Assembly: GCA_024734495.1 (NCBI GenBank)
Contig: JALMQS010000873.1
Span: 124,001-188,000 of the forward strand
Direction of reading: 5' to 3'
From: Forficula auricularia
Taxonomy: Eukaryota > Arthropoda > Insecta > Dermaptera > Forficulidae
Length of the DNA stretch: 64,000 nucleotides
The position numbers and the translations under genes were made by a program. Position 1 is the stretch's first letter; every line of letters starts with the position of its first letter. The notes beneath the pieces are model-generated. The model saw nothing but the letters and a program-made list of their open reading frames with translations, made no database searches and was not told where the DNA came from. Of this stretch, positions 28,966-40,400 are shown piece after piece.

Positions 28966-29338
28966 TGTCGAATTACTTATTCAATATTAGATTAAGGTAT
29001 GGGGATTCGAATTTGAATCCTGCACGAAGGTTGACGAGGGAAATAAATGGGTTAATAAATTCGTTTTAACAATTTGTATTTAATAACAACTTGAAGATTA
29101 TATATATATATAACAAAACTTTTCTTATTCCAAATACAAAACAATAACTCAGCAATAACTTGACTATATAATAACAATTATTTGACCACTTTCATCTATA
29201 AACTTAAACTAAACTTCTTTTATTCCAAAACATGTCATCTCATCTCTTCGAAGTTCAGAGGTGCCAACACACAGATTGGCTCATTCAAAAACCCCACACC
29301 AAACTCATGGAGCGAATTTGAAGCCATTCTACCTGACA
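28966..29338 (-). repeat. 5' LTR of the BEL/Pao element
   Basis: 373 bp. In the element's sense it is followed by TTAGTGGCATCCCTTGTGGG, where the primer-binding site should lie. I did not assign the tRNA. Confidence 0.88.
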
Positions 29339-29344
29339 CCAGAG

Positions 29345-29665
29345 GTAATTAAGAAAATGAGGAAAAAAAAATGTTTTTCTATGCCTTTGTTAAAAATGAA
29401 GAAAGTTTTTGAACACTACTGTGGAGAGAAGAAGGAAACATTTTATTTGTTTCATTCATTGACCCTTTGAAACCCTGAAGAAGGAGGGAAAATTCACCGA
29501 AACGTCGGTTTGAAAGGAAAGGAGGAAGGATTCCAATAAATTACACCTTATTTGATATGTGTTAATTTTTTCTTTCCTCACTACCTCTGGGCTGCCTTCC
29601 ATTACATTCAATTTATTTAAATATATTTCATGGTCTAAGATATATATACTCTAACATTAACTTTT
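29345..29665. mobile_element. fold-back of the GAAACGTCGG family (right arm)
   Basis: CCTCACTACCTCTGGGCTGCC and CATTACATTCAATTTATTTAAATATATTTCATGG (described by its first 15 bases CATTACATTCAATTT) are inverted relative to 27469-27586. It contains CCTGAAGAAGGAGGG ... CACCGAAACGTCGG, the same module as in the 9.5-kb and 31.8-kb elements. BEL/Pao inserted close to its left arm. Confidence 0.6.
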
Positions 29666-29954
29666 TCCTAGTATTGTCGCGAAACAACTACCTTAATAAT
29701 TATTTTAAATAAATAATATATTTACAAATAAATAATGGATACTTTCATGGAGAAAGAATTTTCCATTGTAAAATTACTTCTCGAAAGTGATTCTGAATTT
29801 TCAATTTATTTATAAAGAGACTATAGTTTTTTTATATACTAATTTAAAAAAAATTTTTATTATTAATGTAATAATAACAAATGAACGACTTAAAACAATA
29901 ATTTATATAAATAATTTAATAAAATAATAACCTACCTGGTCGTCCATTATTCCA

Positions 29955-30160
29955 AGTGCCAGTTGTTTGTCGGTTGGTAAACTCTTTTTAACGTTGACAA
30001 AGAGTAAAACCTAAAATTCACCTTTTGCCCGATGGGATGGCCTATCAGATGAAAGTGCTTGATTGGCCATCCCACCGGGGACAGGGTGAATTTGAAGGTT
30101 TTACCCTTTGTCAACGTTTAAAAAGAGTTTACCAACCGACATACAAATGGCCCTAAATTA
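29955..30160. mobile_element. MITE 'AGGGCCAGTTGTATGTCGGTTGG', copy 1
   Basis: Inverted ends around TGTCGGTTGGTAAACTC and GAGTTTACCAACCGACA, with CAACGTTGACAAAG and GGTTTTACCCTTTGTC subterminal blocks and GGCCATCCCACCGGGG in the middle. Two further copies lie side by side at 47076-47488. Confidence 0.8.
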
Positions 30161-30264
30161 AATAAAAATAATATATTAAAGTTTAAAACAGACTATATAA
30201 AAAATAGTGCGAAGCTTTACTATGGGCGCCCCAGAGTGACCATGATCGAAGAGCATTTTTTTTT

Positions 30265-31000
30265 ATTTTTAATGCAATCGAATACAAGAAGGGGTGCACC
30301 AGTAAAGATGCAGCCCCTATAGATCTCGAAAGACTCTTGCATTACCGAAGAGAAGGGAAAGTTGATTAAGTGAGAGGGTGGAGGCGTAGGTGTCTATGCA
30401 CTCGGGTTTTGAAGGTTTGAAGATTATAAGTGCTGGGAAAGATGGAGGCTGGGAGAGAGTTCCAGTTCCTTGAAGTCATGGGGATATATGCATTGGCGAA
30501 TGAAGTGGTCCGGCACTTTTCTAATTTGACCGCGAAAGAGTGTTGGGAGTCGGTAAAACGCGTGCTACGTGCAAAGCATGCTTTGGGGGGAATTATTGAT
30601 TTTATCTCATCAGAGCACCTGCCGTGATAGTATCTATAGAAAAGGGAAAGGGCAGAGACATCTCTTCAATGAGCTAGCGAGTCGAGGGAGTCGGTGAGGG
30701 TAGAATCGTCAATTAGCCTGACGGCTCGTTTCTGAATTGCATCCAGGGTAGCAAGAGAATATTTAGATGCTCATCTCCATAGATGAGAGCCGTATTCGAG
30801 ACAGGGGCCGATTTGGGCCTTGTAGATGGTGAGAAGATGTGGGGGCTTATAAAATTGTTTGGACCTGAATAAGTAGCCAATCTACCTTGCTGCAGATTTC
30901 GCCACAGAGGAGATGTGTTCATTCCAAGACAGGTCAGATGCGACAGAGACGCCCAAAATGGATAGGCTGTCACACATTTTCAGGAATTCGAATCGAAGTG
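30265..31000 (+). repeat. LINE-like remnant (repeat family seen also at 49510 and 57549)
   Basis: A G/C-richer block with AATGCAATCGAATRCAAGAAGG..TGCACCAGTAAAGATGCAGCCCC at the left (matching 57568-57625), and GAGGCTGGGAGAG.GTT..AGTTCCTTGAAG (matching the reverse complement of 49590-49650). On the minus strand the region 30720-30985 carries scattered pieces that look like the C-terminal RT region of arthropod non-LTR elements (NTALIYGDEH, MQFRNEPSG, LTCLGMNTSP) across several frames. I judge it a decayed non-LTR retrotransposon 3' part. Family not assigned. Confidence 0.5.
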
Positions 31001-31084
31001 AATATCAGGGAAATTTTTATTTTCGCGCCTAGAAATGTTCGCTTGCTGCTTACCTCAAGAACAAAAAGGCCCAGAAGTGCCATA

Positions 31085-31203
31085 ACAATCTCAAAACGAA
31101 TAGCCCTGGGGGACACCAACTCGGTTGGTAATCCTAAACGGATATGGTTTGGTGACTTGGGGCTAACATATGGGCGCCTACAGCATCCAAAACGAATATA
31201 GCA
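31085..31203. repeat. half-copy of the 21.5-kb palindromic element
   Basis: AAACGAATAGCCCTGGGGGAC, CTCGGTTGGTAATCCTAAACG and GCATCCAAAACGAATA match the right half of 21530-21750. The left arm is missing. Confidence 0.7.
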
Positions 31204-31789
31204 ATTGGCTCTTTGTGGATTGGCTCTCTTTCTTCCTCTCTTTATTACTCGATGCATCATACAAACAAAAGGCACAGTAGAAGAATTTGAATTTGTACGA
31301 TAATTTTTCCATAGAAAAAGGGTAATAAAATTAATAAATTAAAGGAAGTTTGCTCTCATTTCTAAATATTTTCTTTCTTCCTTTTAGTTGGGAGTTTGCA
31401 GAAAAGCGAAATCCAACAACAAAGACAAAGGCTTTGAATTCGTACATTGCTGCTTGGCTAGGTACTCCAATTTTGATGCACCTAGTAGGTAGGTACTTAT
31501 CAAAATTAGATATATTTTTATCTAAGATTCACTTTTTCTATATATTTTAAATGAAACAAGTCAGTTTTTGGATTTTCGATAAAAGATTTCGTATCAGCCA
31601 CTGGATCAAACTTTTGTTGAATAGGAAACCATTTCTTCTTTCACTCAGCCACCTTCCTATCAACTGCTACTACCCAGACAGAAAAGAATATTGCAGCAAT
31701 ATATATAATATATCCGACTTGTTTCTTTTGCCATCAAGTTGGTTTTTTTCTGCAATATAATAAATATCGAATGGATATTGATGAGGCAG

Positions 31790-32107
31790 TCCAAAAAAAG
31801 AAAATAATTTATACTATCTTTTTATTCATAAACCGACGTTTCGGAGGCTATTCCCTCCTTCTTCAGGGTTTTGAAAAGTCAGTGAAGGAAATCCAATACG
31901 ACATTACCCTCTGTCTCCTCTTTCAGTGGCAGTAACAATAATATATTGTATTTCATTCTCAGCAGTAATTACTACTTATAATTCTGCTGAGAATGAAATA
32001 CAATATATTATTGTTACTGCCACTGAAAAGAGGAGACAGAGGGAAATGTCGCATTGGATTTCTTCACTGACTTTTCTTTATTCTCAAAGGCCTTGAAGAA
32101 GTATTGT
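31790..32107. mobile_element. fold-back element of the GAAACGTCGG family
   Basis: The inner 110 bp is a perfect hairpin (CAGTGGCAGTAACAATAATA inverted around 31970). The left arm continues outward through GTCTCCTCTTTCAGTGG and CCGACGTTTCGGAGGC, while the right arm is degraded after TCTCAAAGGCC. The minus-strand left arm shows CTGAAGA-A-GGAGG..CCTCC-GAAACGTC with a perfect 5-bp stem. Confidence 0.8.
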
Positions 32108-32529
32108 GATTGTGGATTTTAACATATTTTGTTCTCCCTAAACGTTAGAAATATTAATAAACGTTTTATAATTGTTTTTATAAAGAACTTTATTTATTTA
32201 ATAGAATAAAAAATAATCAAGAATTTATTTAAAAATATATTTCGCATAAGCAGGTCTCAATTTTTCTGAAAAAACAACACATTTTGATAGGTTTTATTTA
32301 TTAACAATTGGATGAATAAAAATGAATCATATATGGTTGAATCAAAACAGGTGCAGTGGTGGGGGACCCGGGGGTAGGGCGAGGTTTCGGGGTTGGGTCG
32401 AGCGGGGTGGAGGGGGGGGGGGGTACAGTGGGCGAATATTATATATTTTTGTATTTTTTTAATTTGAAAACGGCTCTCAAATAAAAATCGACCTTTTTAT
32501 CAGAATTTTAAATTAAAAATAATATTAAA

Positions 32530-33030
32530 ATAAAGCTTTTAACTGAAGGAAGAAGTTACCGAGCATCGCTCGGTGCCTCCAGGTACTTATATATTAAACG
32601 AGCAAATCTTGTATATATATATATATATGTATCCAATCGGGTTCTCGAAAACGGCTCTAATGATTTCGCTAAAATTTGGTGTACTTATCAAGTATCATGA
32701 GTTATTATATGTGTCAGATTTTTAATCCAATTGAAATACAGGAAGGGGGTGTAAATTAGTCATGTCGGAAAATAAATATTTTAATCGTTCATATCTCGTC
32801 TTCGGAAAGTCATCGCAGAGCCTTGAAATTTGAAACTTATGCTATTTAGAGGCAAACAGAGGTGACGGTGGGGGTAGATATGGGGGTGCAATACTGGGGG
32901 GTCCGGAGGGGTGGGGCAAGGTACGGGGTTTCGGGGATGGGATTGGGACGGGGTGGGGTGTAGGGGAGGGATTCCGGAATTAATATATAGCCTTTAACTG
33001 AAGCAAAAAGTTACCGAGCATCGCTCGGTG
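32530..33030. repeat. dispersed repeat with CCGAGCATCGCTCGG hairpin ends, copies 2 and 3
   Basis: AGTTACCGAGCATCGCTCGGTG occurs at about 32557 and 33010, and the intervening block (AGGAAGGGGGTGTAAATTAG, TATCTCGTCTTCGG, CAGAGCCTTGAAATTTG) is inverted relative to 26240-26460. Both ends are preceded by AACTGAAG..A. The G-rich stretches at 32355-32425 and 32870-32975 have no homology I recognise. Confidence 0.6.
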
Positions 33031-33480
33031 GCCAGGTACTATAGTTAAATTGCAAAGAGGATCTTTTCAATGGGATAAATCTCTTAATGTAATTTTTTAT
33101 ATGTATTTTTATTTTTGATATATGGGATTTATTTAAGAACTTTTATACGTTAATTTAAAATACCTTCAGATAAATTAATTGAAATTAACGAAAAATGAAT
33201 GAATATATTATATTTGATTTTTTTTATAATCATGCAAATAAAATTTATTTTACATCATGAATTCTTATTCCAATAAAATTTTCTCTGCATATTTTAGAAA
33301 AAAAAAATATATATATATATAATAAAATTTATGCAACTTTTAAGGAAGAATATTGAGGTTTATTTTATAATATGAAATTTAATAGATATATTTTATTAAT
33401 TATTGATAATAAATTATATATAAAAATAATAAAATAAAAATTATAAATAATATAAGATTTTTTAACATATTTTTATATTG
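33030..33480. other. very AT-rich gene-free stretch
   Basis: Almost only A and T with a short (TA)n at 33309-33320. Nothing recognisable. Confidence 0.6.
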
Positions 33481-33485
33481 ATATT

Positions 33486-34062
33486 CAGGGGTCGGCGCTC
33501 GAAGTGTTTCCATTTAAAAATGCTGTAATTTTATCAATTTTTTTTTTATTATTTAAAAACTTCAGTATATCGTAAAAACATTTCAAATTTAAAGAAAAAT
33601 ATGCTATTGTTCGATGTAGAAACCTTTAGCGCGGATAATAGCATCGAGTCTGTCCGGGAAGGCTTCACACGCAGCACTATTGAAGTCTGATGGTATTTTT
33701 CCCCATTCTTGGCGAAGAGCAATCTCTAAGTCGTTGACAGTCTGATATTTTTTAGTTGATACTTTGACCTCAAGAATGGACCATATGGTAAAATTCATTG
33801 GGTTTAAGTCCGGGGAATATGGTGGCCATTGTTGTGAAGAAATGAAACTGGGAACCTTTTCTTGTAAAAAACGTTTGGTTTCACGGGCTTTATGGGATGG
33901 TGCCGAGTTTTTTTGAAACGTCCAATGGTTTCTTCCAAATTGTTTACGTGCCCAAGGTAACAAAGCATCGTTTAAAATATTTTCACGGTAGATTCTTTGA
34001 TTTATCTTTACGCCCTGCTCAATGAAAACGTGAGTTGGTAACACTTCGAGGGCTTACCCCTG
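33486..34062 (-). mobile_element. maT-type Tc1/mariner element, truncated
   Basis: The ends CAGGGGTCGGCGCTCGAAGTG and CACTTCGAGGGCTTACCCCTG are imperfect inverted repeats. Only about 580 bp lie between, so the first part of the transposase gene has been deleted. Confidence 0.8.
33604..34044 (-). pseudogene. maT-like transposase, C-terminal half, catalytic Asp residues lost
   Basis: 146 residues remain: VFIEQGVKINQRIYRENIL, then HWTFQKNSAPSHKARETK, SSQQWPPYSPDLNPM and WSILEVKV. In active relatives the second and third catalytic positions read QQDSAPSHK and DLNPMD; here both aspartates are asparagine (KNSAPSH, PMNF). The frame is otherwise open. Functionally dead. Confidence 0.85.
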
Positions 34063-34825
34063 TATTTAGTGTTATAATTTTGAAAAATAAATGTAGAAAT
34101 ATTAAAAAATGAGTAAAATATCATAAAATAATTAGAAAATATAAAAAATTACATTTTGGAGTCTCTGTAACGTTTAAAGGTCAAATATCACCCAGCCGCC
34201 GTTGGCGGAAGGTCGAAATCCCCATCCTAGAGTGTTAAGGAGGTTATTTCGCGACAATCCATACAAAAAGTTTTAGCCTCGTAACCACTCTATAAATATG
34301 AACGGAACTAAAATTTTAGATTATGTTTTTTTAATGGGACTGTCCACTCACACTACGAAATCTCTATATAGATACACATATACTTGCAGGATCGTTTCCA
34401 AGCCATTGTGCTTATATCCCCTAACTAAAAATAATCGCCCAAATATGTTTTTTTTTGTTTTTTATCAAAACTACGTGGTAAATAATTTTTTTTGGAACGA
34501 AGTTCCTTATGGGACGCCTCGGAGGGGTACCCTAGCCGGTGAAAAACGTCCGTAACGTTAAAAAAAAGCGTGCCAATGCTCATGCGCGCGCATCCACTCA
34601 GGTCGCCACTCTGGAGGCGGGGCCTCTGGCTTGTGCTGTGGTCGGGAATCCCTGAGAATTTTACTCTCGGCGAGAAGCTTTCAGTGAATTCCATTTCTCG
34701 AACATCCTTCGATTCAACAGGTTAGTATTTCATTACCCTCCTCTACCTCTCTGCTTCTATTTATCGAAATAATCCTCTTTAAAAATTTTATTAATTTAAT
34801 AGACAGAATAATAGAATTCAATAAA

Positions 34826-35983
34826 ATGGCATCGAATTCAGAGACAGAACATTCAGAACATTTCGTTATTCAGCAACAAATAACAAAGGTGTGCTTACTT
34901 AATTAATAAATAAATGAAAAAGTTCAAATCTATTGCAATAATTCTACTAATTTATGTATTATATTTCCAGCTAATAGAAGAAAATAATCAATTAAAAAAA
35001 ATCTACTAAAGGTAAGCGTTATATATTAATCGTGGGTGTATGTGTAAAATCCCCGTGAATCCCTAATTGATTTCATAACTAATTCCTATAATTTATTTAT
35101 TTATTTAATTAATTGAATTTTATTATTTATTTATTCTATTTAAGGAAATAAAAATTAAAGAAGAAGAAAAAATTCCTTGGAATTTGATTTCCAACGAGGA
35201 TTTGATGAATTATTATTAAAATATCTAAGATTATTTATTTATTTATTATTAGAGTATCTATTAGTTAGATATTTATATAATATACTGAGTAAAACATTGT
35301 ATAAATTCATATACTGTTTTTTCTCAAATTCAAAAATATTTCCATACAAGTTTGTTCAGTACCCACCTCTCCATCCCCTCCCTCGATTAGCACTCATGGA
35401 TTTAATTTTAACATTTTTTATTTTATTTTCTTTGAAGGAAAGAAATACGAAAAAAAAAAGCCGAGTACCAAAAAAGGTATCGGGAGCGGGGAAAAAAAAA
35501 ACAAAGGTACGGTATATAATTTATATATATTATATATATTATAATATTTTGCAGTGTAATTTTAAATACGACTGTAAAGTTAGTAGACATCAGACGAGAA
35601 ATTAATGATTTTATAATCAATTTCAGTATCGGAGAAAAATATAAAAAAAAAAACAAGTAGTCAATATCAACAAGAGTATCGACAAAGAATAAAAGAAAAA
35701 AATACAAAAGATCCAAGGTATGGTATGAAAATTATATACATTTTTAATAAATTTATTATTACCATTAATAACTGTAATTAATTTTAGTACTGAAAATATA
35801 CGGAGATTAAATAATGCACAGCGTCAACAAATTCTTCGGAAGCATAGAAAAGATAATGAAAATATTGATAAAATATTTAAAAAGAAAGAATCTTTACGTA
35901 AAAAAGAATACCGTCATAAATTGAAATGTTCTCGGCTTAATACTATTTTGATACAGGAGGAAGGGAACGTTTCACAAATGTAA
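34826..35983 (+). pseudogene. spliced gene inside the 1.9-kb element: basic YxxR-repeat protein, frame-broken
   Basis: A non-coding leader ends at donor 34720|GTTAGT. Coding exon 34803-34888 has an ATG at 34826 (MASNSETEHSEHF...QITK). Exon 34971-35011 reads LIEENNQLKK but is one base short of phase in a run of eight A. Exon 35145 onward reads EIKIKEEEKIPWNLISNED and stops at 35217. Exon 35438-35506 gives KAEYQKRYRERGKK, exon 35627-35717 gives SSQYQQEYRQRIKEKN after a second poly-A shift, and exon 35788-35983 gives IRRLNNAQRQQILRKHRKD to KKEYRHKLKCSRL and a TAA. The chain combines an N-terminal leucine-rich coiled segment with basic Y..R.R repeats that suggest nucleic-acid binding. I recognise no named family. 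The breaks fall in homopolymers and may be assembly errors. Confidence 0.55.
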
Positions 35984-36221
35984 GTTATTTAATAATTATA
36001 ATAGAAAATTTAGAAATAAATATTTTAAAATTTTGTTCTATTTATAAGATTATTGAGTATAATTAAATTTTGTTTAAAATAACAATATTTATTAGTTACC
36101 ATAAAGCTATAGTTTCTATGATAGAACATAATTAGGCTTAATTATTATTATTCATATAAATACCTGTTTCTTTTTGTATATTATTATTATTATATATTAT
36201 ATATTTTTATAAATCATTGTA

Positions 36222-36227
36222 AATAAA
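36222..36227 (+). terminator. AATAAA of the element-borne gene
   Basis: GTAAATAAAATAAAGGTG lies about 240 bp after the last stop and before the inverted end of the element, in the right orientation for the exons listed. Confidence 0.4.
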
Positions 36228-36542
36228 ATAAAGGTGTTAAGATAATTTTATAAAGTAGTTTCTTTGCTTTTTATCGATAAAAAAATCATAATAAAAAATG
36301 TATACCCGAATAATTATTTTTCTTTATACCTAGAATAGAACTTAAAATTAATATTTTTATAATAAGGAACTTCGTTCCTATCCGGTGTCCTACGACACAG
36401 ATCTATTTTTTTTAAGTTACTCCGAATATATTATTCTAACAAAAATTAGTTTTTCATCATGATGGTGAAAGCCCTTCAATGAAAAAATAAAATAATGATC
36501 ATTTTCTTACCCTTTCACTATCTACCCTATGTAAAAAATGTC

Positions 36543-36717
36543 GGGGCCGGGTTAGGCTAGGTGGCAGCGTGTCAGCCTGCTATAACCAACTGGACCCGGG
36601 TTCGAATCCGACTCGAGCCATCCGGCTAAAATCTGACCCCGAGGTAGAGACACATTTTTAAAAAATATATAATTAGTATCGTAAATTGACTTATGGCTAG
36701 AAAGGCCGAAAAGCCAA
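36543..36717 (+). mobile_element. tRNA-derived SINE with 10-bp target duplication
   Basis: The head has a TTAGGCTAGGTGG A-box-like stretch and GGGTTCGAATCC as B-box, spaced as in a tRNA, followed by an unrelated ~100-bp tail ending GGCCGAAAAGCC. The duplication AAAAAATGTC flanks it (36533-36542; 36718-36727), which indicates LINE-mediated insertion. Pol III internal promoter inferred from the boxes. Confidence 0.85.
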
Positions 36718-37361
36718 AAAAAATGTCATTTTTAATTGCAATTATTTCATGTTTGGTTTGATAAATCGTCTTCAAATTTTAACAGTATGTGTATTATGCT
36801 TTTACTGACTTATATTCCAAGTTTCAAAGACTTCTTGAATTTTTGCATTTGTGAAAGAACTACCTAAAATTGTTTCAATTCTGATTTCAAACTTTTGAAG
36901 GTCCGCTCATATAAGTTTTTTCAAAGTTTAAAAAAACCGCTCTGACAGGCCGCTTTGGTTCGGATAATTTCGTTCCCTGCGCAGGCGCCAGGATCCCAGT
37001 ATTTGTAAAGGTCCTTCTCCCTGGCCGAGCTCACTAGAGCTCCCAGTGGCCAAACTCAAAAACAGTTATAAACAAGCAAGCAAGCCTAGATAAAGACATG
37101 TTCTCAAGTTTCCAAAAAAAAATTCGTCGTATTATATCCATAGAGCATTTTAGAACTCTGATTATATCTATTGAAATTGAAAAAGATTTTTAATCAATAT
37201 CACCTATGGTTCAATCACTCGTATATTGTTTGCTTTGTTTATTGCGTGTTAATTTGCTATTCGGGTTGGTCACTCATTTCAAATGACGTATGAATTATTA
37301 ATAAAAGGTATATTTATGTTAATTTTATCTTTTGCAGGTTTTCATTTAAACAATTATAAAT

Positions 37362-37470
37362 ATGTGTACATTTAATGGAATAATTGAAGATATTCCAGAA
37401 ATAACTGTTGATATGTTTGGAGAATCCCATTTAGACAAAGAACGCTTCTTCTTAACCCATTGTCACACAG
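37362..37470 (+). CDS. DCLRE1C: Artemis-like exon 1
   Basis: MCTFNGIIEDIPEITVD...FFLTHCHT, ending in phase 1 at donor GTAAAA. A TTTTGCAG acceptor-like site 22 bp before the ATG suggests a 5' UTR intron. Intron 1 is 8.2 kb and full of repeats. Confidence 0.88.
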
Positions 37471-40400
37471 GTAAAAAATATTCAAATTCTTTTAAAACAT
37501 ATTAAAAAATACAAATCTTTAATAAAATAATCAAGAACACCTTTATTCTTAAGAATTTCTTCCCTTTTTTTTTAATAATAATAGAAAATAAATATTTATG
37601 AAAAATTATTTTTTCTCTTAAAAATTTTTTATAAACAAACAATCCATATCCGACCTTTTTTGTTTTTCTAATGTGTATAAAAATTTTAGAATAAAATATT
37701 TTTTCATAAATATTTTTAATTGAAAAGTTTTTTATTAGTTGAATAATAATTTTTGTTTTCACAAAGACAAACAAAGAAAGTTTATCAAGCAGAGGACAAC
37801 CACTTTGTTTCTCTTTGATAAATATTTTTATTTTTATTAAAAGGTAATCTGGTCACCAAGACAATATACAATTGACTTTATAAAAATATTTAATATGTGT
37901 TTGTTGCTTTCTAAATTTAGATGAAGCAACTTTTTTTTTTTTTTCATTGCAAATTTAACGAGGGTCTCTCGCGACAGACGACAGTCCACACCAAAAGTTT
38001 TAGCCTCGTAACCATTCTATAAATAAATATGATCTAAAATTTTAGGTTATGTTTTTTTAACGTGACTGTCCACTCACACTACGAAATCTCTTTATGGACA
38101 CACACAACACACATACTAGCCCGATCGTTTCCAATCCATTGTGCGTATATTCCCTCCACTAAAAATAATCCCCAACAAATAGGTTTGTTTTTTATCAAAA
38201 CTACGTGGTAATAATTTCAATTTTTTTTTAAAGTTACTCCGAATATATTATTCTAATAAATATTATTTTTTCATCAAGATGGTGAAAATCCTTCAATGAA
38301 AAAAAATAAAATAATGACCATATCTCCACCCTATGTAAAAAAATGTCATTTTTAATTGCAATTATTTCATGTTTGGTGTGGTAAATCGTCTTCAAATTTT
38401 AACTGTATGTGTATTATGCTTTTAATGACTTATATATTCCAAGTTTCAAAGATTTCTTGAATTTTTGCATTTGTGAAAGAACTACTTTAAATTCTCCCGA
38501 AACGTTTGGTTAAGAATAAACGTCTTGATTGTTTTTTTAAAGATTTGTATTTTTTTAATATTTAATATACTATCAATAAATAATTTTTTCTTTTTTAATA
38601 ATATATATATCTTATTTCTACCAAAAAAATAGAATGTTTGTGTCTTTTGGTAAATCTAAAACTAGCATAATGTTTACACATTAATTGTTGAAAAGGGTAA
38701 ATTTTACAGAGTACCCAGGCTCAATGGCCATATAGCTTAAGCTGTATTGGTGAATTAATAAAGTAAAAGGAGTGTAGTTTCACAGTGAATGAAATAAAAC
38801 TCAAAGAGGTTTATACAAACTCAATATATTTCGGATTATTAGTCCATCATCAGGAGTTGACAGATTAAAAACTTTTTAATCTGTAAACTCCTGATGATGG
38901 ACTAATAATCCGAAATATATTGAGTTTGTATAAACCTCTTTGAAGTTTTATTTCATTCACTGTGAAACTACACTCCCTTTACTATTAATTAATATCATGT
39001 TTCACCTAAAACCTACACCACTTTCCCTAAGTAAAATTGTATTGGTGACGTCATTTAAGTCTAAAATGTCAGATAAACTGAATGATGCCTCATTTGTTAA
39101 AGAACAATTTCTAATCATCCAGCTATACATTAAAATGAAACCCATGGTCTCAGAATGTTATGAAATTTTTTTTTTATTTGTTCTATTTGCCACCCTTATT
39201 AACCATGTAAAATTTTATTTTGATATCTTAAATACTTTTTAAGTTATTAATTTTTAAAATGTGTAAAAAAATACATTTGTGTTGTTTCCGAGGCTTTTAG
39301 TGATTGTGACATTGATTTAGAAAAAAGCTCATCACTTAGTCAATTTTCATCCTATCCCAATGGGATTTTCACAAGAATATACAGAATAAGGTAAAAATGC
39401 ATTTAGTAACTTACTATATCTCTTAATTGCTACACTAAATATAAGATCAAACTTGGATTTCATAATTTTTTTGAAGAAAAAACATAATTGAGCCGTTTAT
39501 TTTGAAAAAAATGAGTTAATGACAGATTTAGTTAGACATAGATGTCTTCTTTTAAAATTTATAATATCATAGCCAAAGGAGTACAATATCATCATGAATT
39601 CGTCAAAATAAATACATCAAAATATATATAAATATATGTATTTATAAAAATATAAATACAAATATCTCAAAATAACAAATAATGGACTTAGGCCACTTTC
39701 AAAATAAACGGCTCAATTTTAAAATGCGATTTAACCCTAGATAACTAAACTTAAATCTCAGTTACATTATAACCGAGGGGTGAAATGAATTTATTTTTAT
39801 TAGGTAGATTTTTTAATCAAATAAATAAGAATTAACAGATATTTATTATCGGGTGTTCATTTTAGAAATTCAATTCATACGAAATTTGTTTTTAATAAAA
39901 TTAATAATTTATTTTTTCTACTAAAATTTCCTCGGTAGGCTTCCAAGCTAAAGTCCGCTGGCCGTGTTTAATTTGATAATAAAATTTCCTAATCAAAAGG
40001 TAAAAAAATTCGAATTTGATTTTTTCTAATTTTTCAAGTACCTTAAATCCACAAAATTGAAAATATATATATATATATATATATATCTGCTTGTGTGATT
40101 GACATATTAGATATTTTATGGGACTTTCTACGATTTTTCTTTTTTCCCGCCATCTTGGGTTTAGAAATCCGAATTAACATACATGAAGGAATTAACATTT
40201 CTTAGTTTCAGACATTTCTCAAACCAAAACACAAACATTAATTATTACTTAAAAAAATAATAATAATAACTAATAAGTTGTAGGAAAATAAAGACTCAAT
40301 AGCTTATGCAAGTATTTTTTATTTTATGCCAACCTTTCGTCAACATTGTTGACTTCCTCAGGGCTCAAACAAATTAATTTCTTTGCATATTTGTCAATTT

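Larger units (their letters stand above)
27587..29338 (-). mobile_element. BEL/Pao LTR retrotransposon, internally deleted
   Basis: Two LTRs (27587-27952 and 28966-29338) are nearly identical, begin TG and end CA, and are flanked by a 5-bp duplication CCAGA (27582-27586; 29339-29343). A purine-rich tract AAGGTGGGAGTG precedes the 3' LTR on the minus strand. About 1 kb remains between the LTRs where a full element would have 5-6 kb. What is left is one ORF joining the gag start to the end of RNase H. High LTR identity and an open frame suggest recent insertion. Confidence 0.9.
26813..29694. mobile_element. second 'AAGGTAGTTGTT' TIR element, split by BEL/Pao
   Basis: Bounded by GGTAGTTGTTCTGCC on the left and GCGAAACAACTACCTTA on the right. 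The first 650 bp is an inverted relative of the element at 18172-20025. A fold-back of the GAAACGTCGG family and, within that, a BEL/Pao retrotransposon have inserted in sequence, giving three nesting levels. Confidence 0.65.
34494..36404 (+). mobile_element. 1.9-kb element carrying its own spliced transcription unit
   Basis: It is defined as the extra sequence relative to copies A and C of the host repeat, where a T-tract is uninterrupted. It opens with GGAACGAAGTTCCTTATGGG and near its right end has ATAAGGAACTTCGTTCC (inverted), followed by TATCCGGTGTCCTACGACAC and AGATCT. GGAAC-GAA-GTTCC is itself a small hairpin. T-rich sequence lies on both sides, so the target duplication is ambiguous. 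Inside are a G/C-rich leader, several GT-AG exons and an AATAAA at 36222. Superfamily unknown. Confidence 0.65.
34236..36866. mobile_element. TIR element family 'AAGGTAGTTCTTT', copy B, with two insertions
   Basis: Left end TAAGGAGGTTATTTCGCGAC, right end TTTGTGAAAGAACTACCTA. When the 34494-36404 element and the SINE (36543-36717) are removed, the rest lines up with copies A and C across its whole length. Confidence 0.75.

Noticed and set aside
34425..34694. Minus-strand 89-codon frame over the leader of the element-borne gene
   Set aside because: Opposite to the exon structure, no recognisable motif, and explained by G/C-rich leader sequence.
35177..35605. 142-codon plus-strand frame
   Set aside because: It runs through an intron and reads exon 35438-35506 in the wrong phase; low-complexity Leu/Tyr/Phe and Lys runs.
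39000..39242. 100-codon plus-strand frame inside Artemis intron 1
   Set aside because: Falls across the end of a fold-back and the left inverted repeat; hydrophobic AT-driven composition and no homology.
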